Part shown: one piece after another, positions 24,601 to 35,030 of the stretch
Layout: each line of letters opens with the position of its first letter
Position numbering within the stretch: position 1 is the stretch's first letter
NCBI RefSeq assembly: GCF_029227915.1
Contig: NC_079883.1
Span: forward strand, 28,832,001-28,896,000
Direction of reading: 5' to 3'
Origin: Hydractinia symbiolongicarpus
Lineage: Eukaryota > Cnidaria > Hydrozoa > Anthoathecata > Hydractiniidae
DNA length: 64,000 nucleotides
Made by a program: the position numbers and the translations under genes
Notes under the pieces: generated by a model
The model's input: the letters and a program-made list of their open reading frames with translations, nothing else
Databases searched by the model: none
What the model was told of the DNA's origin: nothing

Positions 24601-25320
24601 CCTGTTCGCAGGTTAAGGCTTAGTAAGGTCGAACAAGTGAGAAATCATGTTAAGAAATTGTTGGCAAAAAGTTTAAATTTTATAAAAGCTACCAAAAGGG
24701 GTGCTCTCAATCCTCAAGATCAGTTTAATGCTAGCACTCAAGCACAATTTTCCATACTGTCGTAGCATTTTAAGCCTTAACTTTTTTTTGCCTGCCTTCA
24801 AGTCTCTTAATAGCCAACGCATGAAAAAACGCATGACGAAATTCCTAAAAGTTTAATCCCTTCGAGTAGACTATGATCTTACCGTGCATCTCAGATATAG
24901 TTATTTGATGTCAAAATTCAACCTGGGTTTACGTATCAAAGTATATACATAATTGCATTCCTTATTAGCAACACATAATTGCATCATCACAGAAATTACG
25001 CCAGAAACAGTATGAAGTACCAAAGTAATACAATAAAAATATGTAGCAATAATACAGGTAGAAATGCAGATTCGTAAGAAGCAAAATAGCTTCAGGGCTG
25101 GTGGGGCGGTGAAGTAGGGTGAGGGGTGACAAGTCTTAGTGTCCCCCCGCTTTAAATATTTTCAAGGCAAGACAAATTATAAATCTCTTGCGTTTCTTTA
25201 CAACTTTGTGTTCTTGATAAATTCGCTAGTTCACACAGTCTTGACTGAACAGATTTTACTCTTGCGTTCAGAGAGAGTATAACTAAAAATTTTTACTTGG
25301 TGAGACTGAAAATAAAAGAC
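15660..25320. other. Long gene-poor stretch upstream of NCX
   Basis: It presumably contains the NCX promoter and 5' UTR exon, but nothing marks them. Visible items are an AT palindromic tract near 17240-17275, a (CA)n run at about 17819-17837, a doubled GGCTGTT...GTCGTTCT...GAGACT segment at 21430-21510, an exon-like frame at 22804-22980 (listed separately), and a G-rich patch at 25094-25127. Open frames are short and unrecognised. Confidence 0.45.
22804..22980 (-). other. Unrecognised exon-like open frame
   Basis: 58 codons ending in TAA (22806-22804). The product is charged and looks protein-like: EYKGRFADEDGEQ, then YRDIHNLFKTYAKRKKRKEE and a hydrophobic end IMTPLRIVYPDL. An in-frame stop lies directly upstream, so it would need a splice acceptor near 22980, and the ones present are weak. 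It could be the last exon of an unseen gene or a relic. I do not recognise the family. Confidence 0.25.
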
Positions 25321-25324
25321 CTAA

Positions 25325-25452
25325 AGAATCGTTTCCATTTGGCTTAATTTTCCGCTAAAGCTCAAAAGCTCACGAGTTTTTTAGTAGCGCGTTAGCACTC
25401 CGAAAAAAAAAAAAGATTTTTTGCGCTAATGCTGTCAAGTGGAAACGATTCT
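25325..25452. mobile_element. 128-bp MITE, PIF/Harbinger type
   Basis: Ends AGAATCGTTTCCATTTGG and, inverted at the other side, AGAATCGTTTCCACTTGA, an imperfect terminal inverted repeat of about 18 bp. It is flanked by TAA at 25322-25324 and TAA at 25453-25455, a 3-bp target duplication of the TWA type used by PIF/Harbinger transposases (family knowledge). It has no coding capacity; the inside is AT-rich with an A run. Confidence 0.75.
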
Positions 25453-27157
25453 TAATAAAACAAAAACCAGAATAAATAGAAATCTACAGAAAGTGTAAAA
25501 GAATGATGAATACCACACAGTGGGTACAACCTGGTTCTCTCTGTTACTCACCCAATCATCAATGTTTTATGCGTTTTTATATGGTTTATATACTCGACAA
25601 CATCCATTCCATACATATGAAGTATTATTAATTTCAATCCTGTTAAGTTAAAAGGGTTCGATTTAACTAGGTTAATCAAAGCAAGGAACATAAATTTATT
25701 GAGATCCATTTTATTATTAAAAAAAACCTTTTTAATTCTTAATTTGTATTTTTAAAAATTGAATAGTAAACATTTTGCTTAAAAAGAGTGTTTTATCAGT
25801 TATGTTTGTATTATGTTCACCGTTAAATCAAAAGAACATCTTAGCAACAAGATTCGACGTATGGCAACGAGGTTAGCAATCAGTTGGTTAAGAAATGTTG
25901 TTCACTGATAACTGGTAGTGAAACATACACCTGTTGTAGAGTAGCAGTTCGATGAATTTTCTTTAACAGCGCCATTTCTGTCATTTGTAATTTTTTGTTT
26001 TTTATTGTTAATATGCCTCGTCTCAATTTTAATGAAGCGATTTATTGTCTCAAAATAATAACGTGTTGTACCATAATATGCTTCGAAGAAGATCATAGAA
26101 CTACCGTTTTAAATTTATCTTTTTAGGTTTTAAACCACAGATAATGGAGTTGTTAGGCTTAATTAGGTAAACAGGCATTTCATCAACTCCGATAAACCAT
26201 ATCAGAGCATCAGGGATTGCGTCGCGAGATTTACTCTGTTGGGACCGGGAGGAGGGAGTGAAGACAGGTTACGAAATTAAAAAGAAAGCACGCATAACAC
26301 TGGACGACAAAAAAACTTTTTACTTTAAAAACGTTTTGAGAGACCCGAAACACCTTTTTTACTTTGAAATATACGTTATTAAAATATAAAAAGATAATTT
26401 TCTGCGGGAACGGAACTGACAAAATAAAACAGAAGAGAAAGTTTTTGTCCACTTCATATTATTACGCGCATTTCAATAAAATAATCTGTTTGGTTACCTA
26501 ATTATCTACCTATCGTTACCTAACAAAACTCAAAGAAAAAGAAGAAAAATTTGAACTCGATTCTGCTTTCCTCAAAACAAAACTGAAATGAAACTTTTTT
26601 ACTCACGGGATGTAAACATTTTAAGTACGCAAGGTTAGAATCTTTTGTGTTCCTGTAAGTTCCGTTCTGCGGAAAATTTTCCTGAAGTTGAAAAAAGCCT
26701 CAACCTGTGGAAAATTTAACGGGGATCGCCAATCGTACATGTTTCCCGAATCACTGGTTCCCTGCACCCTTGTCCATGTTGATCGAGGATTATAACTATA
26801 AATACGAATATCTTGTTTTTTAAATTAGCTCACATAGACAGACAGCGAGTATTATGATAGAGAGGTTAATAAAAAGTGAACGTAGAATGTGACCAGCTGT
26901 TCATATCAGTAATTGTCTAAAGTATTATAGGGAGGTTGCAAATGTGTCAAAAGTTAAGAATATATTCCTATGACCAGACTCGACTTTTCGTTGTAGATAT
27001 GAAAATTTGTATTATGCATAATATTTGATTAGAAGTTTAATTTCTTAATGCACAGACACTTTAAGCAACAACGTAATGAGTCTGTTCGCGTAGCAACAAT
27101 TTTGCATAGAATTTTGAAAACCTGAGCGTAAATGTGTTCATAACATGTTGAAAATGT

Positions 27158-27211
27158 CAATATTCTACTATCTTGTTGACCATCCAATATTCTACTATCT
27201 TGTTGACCATC
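27158..27211. repeat. 27-bp perfect direct duplication
   Basis: Two adjacent identical copies (27158-27184 and 27185-27211) starting CAATATTCTACTATCTTG and ending GACCATC. A recent slip or duplication, with no coding role seen. Confidence 0.9.
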
Positions 27212-28197
27212 AAAGAAATTTTAACTCCACATAAGTGGTACCTCCTTAATTACGTCGACCTTCCTTGTTACCATGCGATCAAAAGTGTAGAATATTTTGA
27301 TGATGAAATTCAAAAAAGTCTCAAAAGCATTAATTTTTAAAATACGCAAAAAGATTTGAGCGTATTTGTTTTGACTTGGATGTGGCTAGTTGACGTAGCA
27401 ACAGCACACCACACAAACTTCGTCTTTGTTCAGTCAGTTATAATTTTGAAAAGATGAAGGTTATATTTTACGTTGTGCTATCAAATTGTACAGTGTCAAG
27501 CCACAAAAACATTTGATTAAGAAAAAAATGTCGCATCTTTTCTGAATTGAAGAAAAAGTGTCACAAAAAACCCTGATGTTATGTTCTTAACCCATTATTG
27601 ACTCCTCCTGATGTTATCTCAATTATCAAAAATGATCGATAAAATCTTACTCTGTCAATTGACTAAATAAGTGATAATTGACTAATTAAATGATAAAAAA
27701 CGTTGACAGCTTCGTGATTAAACAAACTCACTAGATAAAAGGTATTTCGTGTGAATGCATGACAACAGCCCATGCTGTGAAAATCCCAAAACCACAGGAG
27801 GAGAGTGATTAAAAGATTCAAAATCTTCATTCAATATTAAAACTCTAAGTAGGTCACGTAGTTCTGAAAGGAGAAGGTTGCCTTAAGAAAAAACAATATT
27901 GCTCTTATGTAGGAAAAAAATGGAAAGAGAAACCATCGTAGACCAAAGTTGTAAAATCCTAGCTGATTTATTTTAATCAAATTTTCAGGTTTTTGAGTTG
28001 TCCATAGTAAGAGGGGCGGAGAATACAAACCACTGTTAGAACTCTGACAACAGCACTGACAGAATAATTGAGAAATATTAGCAGCAGTATGTTCAAAAAT
28101 AAGGTAGATAATTTACAATCTACTTGACAGATATGTGGTTAACCATTATGTTAACTGTTACACGTCTTCTCAACCTTGGCACAATTCAACCATCCAC

Positions 28198-28370
28198 GTC
28201 CGGCGCATTTTTAACGACGATTTAATGAACGAAGTCCGACGTATTTTCTACGCCGATTTAACCAACAAACTCCGAGGTATTTTGAACGTCAATGCAATGA
28301 ACTATCTCAGACGTATTTGTAACGACAAATCAACCAATGATGTCTGAAGTATTTTAATCGTCGATTAACG
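28198..28370. repeat. 36-bp minisatellite, four units plus a partial fifth
   Basis: Diverged units of 36 bp built on TCCGACGTATTTT...AACGACGATTTAAC. Because 36 is a multiple of 3, the + strand reads as 12-residue repeats beginning VRRI/LRRI. The frame stops at 28347 and has no other support, so I call it a repeat and not a gene. Confidence 0.75.
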
Positions 28371-28984
28371 ATTTTCAAAAAAAAAATAATTATAAATTTA
28401 TCATTTAATTTAATTTAAATTAAAAAATTTCACAAAAAGACACTACGCTTGTAATAATGGAAACAACAAAATGTAAATAAAAAATATGTAGAATTTCGAC
28501 CTTCTCATATGAACGTAAAGTTTTTCTGCACATAACATTAGAATCTTATTATAGTTAAAATCTAGCAAAATTTTAATAAGCAAATTGATAGTTTGAAATA
28601 TTTTCGTTACATTTTTAAGGAGTATGGTATCAAGCAGGTCTTCGAATAGCCCTACTGCACGTGCGCAAGAAAAACTAGTCCTACGAAAACACGAACATAT
28701 TTTTATACACTTTGTTGTGACGCGCAAATACAGATAGATTTCTCCACGGTTTCGGCTAATTATTGCAATTTTTTACATAGGATATCCTATTTAGTTTAGT
28801 TCTTATTGATACTGCTACGGAGGAGAGTCGGCAAAGGGAGTCCTAGTGCATTTAAAACTCCTATTTGAACTTGCAAAAGTCGCGCAAGCACATCAATTGC
28901 TCAACTAGACAACTACCTAAAATATAAATCCTATTTTCATACTCAGGGCTAAGCAGAAAGGATAGACTCACACTTTTTATAGTC

Positions 28985-29065
28985 TCTGGTATAACCCCTC
29001 CGGGGTTTGAAGCCAAAACCTATGCACTGGAAGCGAATGCTCCACCGCTAGGCTGCAAGTCGGTT
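28985..29065 (-). mobile_element. tRNA-derived SINE head or tRNA pseudogene
   Basis: The minus strand reads CAGCCTAGCGGTGGAGC (A-box like, 29055-29045) and, about 35 nt on, GGCTTCAAACCCC (B-box like, near 29010) with pairing GGGG/CCCC around it. Such internal Pol III boxes followed by unrelated sequence are typical of tRNA-derived SINEs. The acceptor stem of a true tRNA is not formed. The SINE tail would run towards 28860 but has no clear end. Confidence 0.5.
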
Positions 29066-32000
29066 AGTTAATTAACGAATAGTTATTAATAAAACTTGTA
29101 TTTGCTCGCAGGTTTTATTCTGCACTTTCCTTAGAAAAATGATGTTATTTAATGCGCAGCTTGTTATTCTCATTGTGTCATCGATATTAACTAAGATCTA
29201 ACTGAAGGTGGTACGTAAACATGGTATTGGCCGCGCAGCTAAGTTTTTTATAAAATGAGATGACAATTGCTGATGCTGTTTTTTTACCTAATTTCAGCTG
29301 CTACATTGAGTGTCAGAACAAAAACAGCGTAGTAGTTAGGTAAACAATACGCAAATATGTTTAATTTTCTTTTACGACATGCCTCGTTTTTTTATTCAAA
29401 ATAGAAGTTGCTGGGCAAAATAATATAGCACTTGAACAGGTGCACTATTGTGAACGTCCCCAAAACTTAAATGTACGGTATCACGACATTTATGAAAACA
29501 TATTCCTGCTGGAAGACTGTCTTTAAAATGAAAGACGTATTCTGTCTGTCTGTCCGCAAGCAAAACATCGTGTCATGATCAGGACGAAGCTTGAAGATTT
29601 CGTGCGTGGTTAGCACGACCTGCTTTTGGAAGACAGAAAAATACGGCTATGATATAATAAGTGTGATATAAAAAGTTATAGTTACAAGAGGATCTGCTCC
29701 AAAGGAAGTCGACAATATTTGCTAAATATGAAAAATAAGTAATAAGACAGACGAGCGATGATAGATTTCTTTCGTTTTGTAATTAACATGATAAAAACAA
29801 AAAATTAAACAAAACGAGGCACATTAATAATGTTGTGGTTAAGTCATTTACTCGGTGTTCGTTAATCTTTGGAGGAGATCTACAGTAAGAGCCGATTATA
29901 CAGAACGAATAATTTACACTAATCATCTTAATATTTTATCGCATGGTAAAGAAGATCAATCGCAACGAAATTTTAATCTTAATTAAATTGAAAAACGAAG
30001 ATCTACCGAATCTACAGGGTTTTTAATTATAGGCATCTACATTTCTGATTGTAATAGCTATTAAAGAAGGAAGGATTTTTAGGAGTTTCTTGCAACGGCT
30101 AAATAGAATGACTTTGCTAAAACTTTGCAGCCCAAAAGCTGCGATAGCTTTGCTTTTCCAAATGTGTTGACCAGGTCATCTTCTATTATTTTTTACTTAC
30201 TAAGAACTTCGTTTTTGCTGATAAATTTTTTTACCGATTTTACTCTTCTTTTATAGGGCATTAAAAACAGGATATACACGTTGAAATTGTTATATAACAA
30301 CAACAACAAATATAACAACAATATAATAATATAACAAAGAAAATTCGATGAATGTCTTTGCATGTGTTACAAACCTTTAAACTGAACAAGAATTTTCGAG
30401 AATGAGTCGACAAAAATGACTTTAAAGTATGACAGACACTCGATCATCTTGCTATAGCAATCCATATTTTTCAGTTTGCAGAAAATTACAAGGAGATTCT
30501 TCCTAAGGAAAGTTTTTGTAAGCAAAGCTTTGTTATTATTAGATGGTATTATCACGCTATAAAGGCGGTTTTTTCACAGCACATAAGAATGTTGACTAAC
30601 AGAGACAAAATTTGGATTAATTATGTTTATGCGGCACAAGGTACATAGTCAAATTTTGATTATAAGTAAAGAAACTATCATATCCATTTTATATCATTTA
30701 CGAGCCCAAACAAGACTAGAGAATAAAAAAACCTTTTCCCCTTCAGACTGCTCTGTTTGTACATTTCCCAACATCACGCATACAATCACCGATGAACAGG
30801 TGTTTTTTCAACCCTTCGTGAGTAGAACTGCTTAATTTTTATAATTGGCAATTAAACAAATTAATTTTGCAAATGCTAGATATGCATGTCACCGAACGTA
30901 CATTGACTGATGACGTCAAAAGGATTGTAGCCGAGGATACGCTATTGAAATCAAATCAAATAGATAATTACGTAAATATTTGTTTGGTTTTGTTTCAACT
31001 TGTGAACTCGACCGGAAAATAGCAAGACGATTGCAGACACGAAATCACTGCTGGCATAATTGCGGCTGTTTCGTTGTTTTAAAATTTGAGGGCATCATAA
31101 GTGCTACAATATCCGTGTGTATGTTTAAGTAGACTTCAAGTCGATGTATATATTGATATGCACGTCCCAAGAAACGCCTGTTTCGCAGTGTCAAAGCTCA
31201 TCGCACAGAAATATTTATAAGTGATAAGTGATAAGTGATTTAAAACTCCGACATAAAGCAAAGCGCAATTACTTAATCATCAAAGACAGAAAAGAAAACG
31301 TATTAAAAATATAATTTAATTTTAAATGTAAAAAATTTTTAAATTCGTATTCCCAAATTGTCAGTTATAACAAACTTTTTTATCATCCATATCAATCTGA
31401 TCTGATCGTGTCAAATATAACTTTAAACCATCTTCAGTAAATATTTCGAAAATTAAAATAACAGACATTAAAAATTACAAAAAATTAACGGTGAAATTTG
31501 TATGCAACATTCAATGCCCTATCGCAAATTAAAATTAGGAAATTGTTTCCAATCATTTAAATCCTTTTATTCCATTTTAGCAAATTTAATGGCAGATGTG
31601 TTGAATGGGAACAGCGTTTTACACAAGTAATTTGAAATGCTAGTCTTACCCGCTTACTCTGTTATTCAAAAAAAAGTGTATTAAGAATAATCAAGTCAAG
31701 ATTTGAATCGAATATGAAGAAAAATCTCCTATAAAATTTTTACTTACAACTTTTCTGCAGGCAGATGTTGGTGAAAAAACTTTCAAGAGCTATGTTTTTA
31801 CAGCAAACAGTTTAATTTGAATTCAATGTAAATGCCCTGTGTCGTGATTTTAAGCTATGGCATTTAACTAATCTGTCTGTAATCCAGTTAAAATTATTAT
31901 GAAAGCTTATAATAAAAACAGTGAATACCTATTGTCATATATAATATGTAGGAATTCTTTAACATTCATTTCTCTATTTCTTTCCTATCTTATTTTAATG

Positions 32001-32909
32001 ATATAACAGATCAGAGGAAATTCTTTAATGCACTTTAGAAAAAAGTTCGATCTTTTGAAGAAAGTTTTGCAAGCACAGAGATGGAGAGCATTGCTGTGAA
32101 TTAACATTGTGTGAAAGTGCCTGTTTATGACAGATGCTATGTCAATATTCTTTATTTATTGACAAAGTTATGACGTCAAAGGACATGACAATACAACGGC
32201 TGCATGCACGACTTGGCAAACACATATCTTTGTTAGCCTCAACATCAGTTTGTTTTCACCCGCAGCCTGTTTTTCATGACGGGATTGTAACTTAAAGCGT
32301 CTCTTTATTTCATTCGAATTTTAGAATCAACTAACGCTTTTACACAACGCTTATTCAAATCGGAACTTAGTACGTTAAAAAAGTAAATGTTAAGTCTCAA
32401 AAATATTACATGCTGTTACCTAGGAATCTGTCACAAATATATACTTTATTTTATCGTGGCGTCGTTTCATGGTTGTTTTTCTTGTTGTTATTGTTGTGCA
32501 TTTTAGGTAAGTTGGGTTCTGCAAGGTATATAATTAACGCATGGCCCTGTTCGTAGCATTGTAATACGTTTATCGCTGCGCAACGAGCATTTGTTTTGAT
32601 TTGTAAGAACATATACTGGATGAAATATAGTAAAAATAAGACAGTTTAAATAAATATCAATCTCTTTAGTCGTCGCCAGATTTTATTATTTGTCTTACTT
32701 ATTATATTCTCGAATTTTTGTTTACATGCCAGAAATTACTTACAATACACGGTATTACAATCTCGCTGAGACTCATGAAATTTAATTTCGAGCGGGTTAT
32801 ACTGTCTCGGTGCCGAAAACTCACGAAAATTTTGAGCTATTCGGTGGCGCAAAAAGCAAGTTAGCAGCAGTAGTCAAGTGCACGCACTGCTTATTGCTGT
32901 TGTGTTGTC

Positions 32910-33851
32910 ATGGCTAGTAATTTAATTTGTGAGCCAGTTTTCCTTAGCAAGGTTACGTTAAATGATTTCAAGTTATGGAGTCATCTGGCCCTACAAAATT
33001 TCTTTCTATACGAAAAAAACTAGTTGTTGGGAGTGATAACAACTTGCATCCAGGTATGAGGAGCAAACTCTGGTGCTGTAATTTTATTGAGCTAAATTTA
33101 TGGAAAATACTATCCTGGTTAATTAGTTAGCAGAACTATTTTTATTTATTTTTTTACTACACAGGGCATTTGTAGCTTACGAGGAATGTTGTGATGTTGA
33201 TCCTGATTGTGAACATACGGAAAGAATTTTGTTATTAGAGTACCAAAAAGTAGCATGAAAATATCCCAGAACCCTTAGAAGTGCAGACAGGATAATAAAA
33301 ATTGAAAGCCCATGTGGCCTCACCTAATCATCACCAGCATTTCCACCTATTTTGCAACGGTTATCGACAAAGGTGATGTAACACATCGCATTTTGTGTGA
33401 ATACAAAGGAGAAAAGCCTATCGATATTTCACAAATGGTTTCATAAATAAAGTCATGTTTCATCCATTAGATGTAGATAGTAAGGTCTGTTTATACAAAA
33501 CGAAATGTGTTCCGAGTCAGAGACTTTGTTCAAAAATGTAAAGCGTTCGGGCGATTGTCGAAAAAAAAGGCCATGGTTAGACCGGTGGAAAAATCATTAG
33601 TGCATACGTGCTGTACGTGCACTGCCAGTTTTCTTGGCAATTGCAACCATGTTGCCGGAATGCTTTTTAGAATTGAAGCTGCAGTGTTAACCAGTATGAC
33701 AAAAGTTGCATGCACTAGTGAGCTAGCTAAATCGAATGTGCCGAAAACCAAAAAAAAAGTTGAACCCGGAAAGTTATCAAACTATTTAAACAGGACAAAT
33801 ACAGCAAAAAATCAACAACAGAAGCCGTATCAAAACGAAACACCAAGTTAA
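32910..33851 (+). pseudogene. Decayed SWIM zinc-finger gene (SWIM/YqaJ-type, transposon-associated)
   Basis: The ATG at 32910 opens a 38-codon frame ending at 33021-33023. The similarity continues in another frame (FLSIRKKLVVGSDNN) to a donor CAG|GTATGAG (33052), resumes after acceptor CTACACAG (about 33166) as AFVAYEECCDVDPDCEHTER, is broken by stops, and ends in the open frame 33507-33851. That last part has the SWIM pattern CTC...GNCNHVAG and a basic tail. Many cnidarian genomes carry repeated genes with this SWIM domain followed by a YqaJ-like nuclease. No YqaJ part is visible here. Frameshifts and stops make it dead. Confidence 0.65.
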
Positions 33852-33955
33852 ATAATAAAATGACATTTATGGCAATGTCTAACAAATTAGAACTAGGATT
33901 ACAAAATACTGAAAAATCCGAAATTCCAGTACAAGCTTTTAAGACAAAAATAAAA

Positions 33956-34150
33956 CTAGAATTTGGAGATTAAAAATTTGAAAGTGTTGTGATGTTTATA
34001 TTCACTCCACGTCGCACTTTGTAGCTCCAAATCTTTTGGAGTTTCGATAAAAATTTCTGTGCAGTCGATTATAGACATTAATTTTTGAAATTCGTAAAAA
34101 CGGCAAGGTCTAACTGCATAAGTTGTACCAGGGTCAGGAACATAAACCAA
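33956..34150 (-). pseudogene. DDE transposase fragment (DDE_Tnp_4 type)
   Basis: The frame contains IIDCTEIFIETPKDLELQSA followed by TWSEYKHHNTFKFLI. The first catalytic Asp (IIDCTE) and the YKHHNT motif are typical of DDE_Tnp_4 transposases (ISL2EU/Harbinger relatives). Only about 60 residues remain; the later Asp and Glu are absent. It lies just outside the left end of the large inverted-repeat element. Confidence 0.65.
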
Positions 34151-34264
34151 TGATTTTAAGACTTCTTTAATACATCAATTGACTTGAGATTCGTAAAAAA
34201 TTTGATAAAGTTTTGAGTAAGGAAGGATTTTATAAAATGGAGTAACACTTGACTGTGATACTAG

Positions 34265-34985
34265 CTGGAAAACCCGGCGTCGAAACGCCGGGGTAAGCCA
34301 CAAGTCAGAGCGTGACCCGGCATTGTATGATCTGTGGAGCACTTAATAAAAGCCGTAAAAGCTGTGTCACACAATCAGGTGAAGCACCTTGGTACAGGTT
34401 TGGTACAAGTTTGTCGTAAATCAAGTGAAGCGCATACACCATTGTAGTGTTGCGACTGAACATATTTTTCAAAATATAACTTTCCCTCAACAAAAGCTAA
34501 AGAAATTAATTGTGACACTGGACTGGGCGTCTAGAACGTCTAAACCGTGTCACAGATGAATCAATAGCTGTATGAAACCATTTTCCAAAAAAACTGTATC
34601 GCAACGGTTTAAATAAAAACTGAGAACACGTTTTTCGGAAAATGTTTCCCGTGAAGGTCCAAAAAAATTTGACACTGAGCTAAACGCTTAGTACAGTTAA
34701 ATGGTGTTGCACAGGCGTATAGGGATAATGGCATTTTAAACAAACGTTTCTTGCAAACTGTGTTTAAATAAAAAAAAACAAAAATAAGTCCTTTGCTAAG
34801 ACAGGGCTGAGCGGTTAGCCCAGGTAAACAGTGTTGCACATCCATACAGGCATGATCCCGGAGAAAGTTTGAAAACTTAATGTCACAGTGGGCTGACCCC
34901 TTAGTACAGTTAAACCACGACACACATTCGCCTAGACGTAACCCCCTTTTAGTACAGGCAAACCACATTGCACATATTTTTATGG
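34265..34985 (+). repeat. Left inverted repeat with subrepeats
   Basis: It begins with a 7-bp hairpin (CCCGGCG/CGCCGGG, 34273-34292) and continues as diverged subrepeats. GTTTAAATAAAAA recurs at about 34608 and 34764; ACAGTTAAA/GGTAAACAGTGTTGCAC-like words recur at about 34693, 34822, 34905 and 34957. The matching array on the right side is inverted. Confidence 0.6.
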
Positions 34986-35030
34986 TAATATTTCGACCTC
35001 AGTATAGAAGGTCTTCATCAGACTATTCCA
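34975..35030 (-). ncRNA. Hammerhead-ribozyme-like motif at the 3' side of a Penelope-like element
   Basis: On the minus strand CTGATGA (35021-35015) is followed by one extra A, a 5-bp stem GACCT/AGGTC (35013-35009 with 34999-34995) closing a 9-nt loop, and then GAAA (34994-34991). This is the hammerhead core with stem II. ATATT/AATAT could form a short stem III. The residue after that stem would be G, which a cleaving hammerhead does not accept, and no good stem I partner was found. Penelope-like elements are known to carry hammerheads at their ends, which supports the reading. Activity is doubtful. Confidence 0.45.

Larger units (their letters stand above)
25456..32880. other. Gene-poor stretch with small repeats
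   Basis: No gene recognised. It holds the direct duplication at 27158-27211, the minisatellite at 28198-28370, the SINE head at 28985-29065, an (AAC)n-like tract at 30296-30320 and a triple GATAAGT run near 31220-31240. The remaining sequence is AT-rich without clear structure. Confidence 0.45.

Noticed and set aside
24601-24765. Possible exon on the + strand (VRRLRLSKVEQVRNHVKK)
   Set aside because: An acceptor-like CGCAG precedes it, but there is no homologue I know, no partner exon and only about 55 codons.
25094-25127. G-quadruplex candidate
   Set aside because: Four G runs exist but one loop is about 10 nt; weak, and not linked to any gene.
28985-29065. Functional tRNA gene
   Set aside because: A- and B-box-like words are present but no acceptor stem forms; SINE head or pseudogene fits better.
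34305-34968. Minus-strand frames within the left inverted repeat (62 and 119 residues)
   Set aside because: They fall on diverged subrepeats shared with the right end; repeat structure explains them better than coding.
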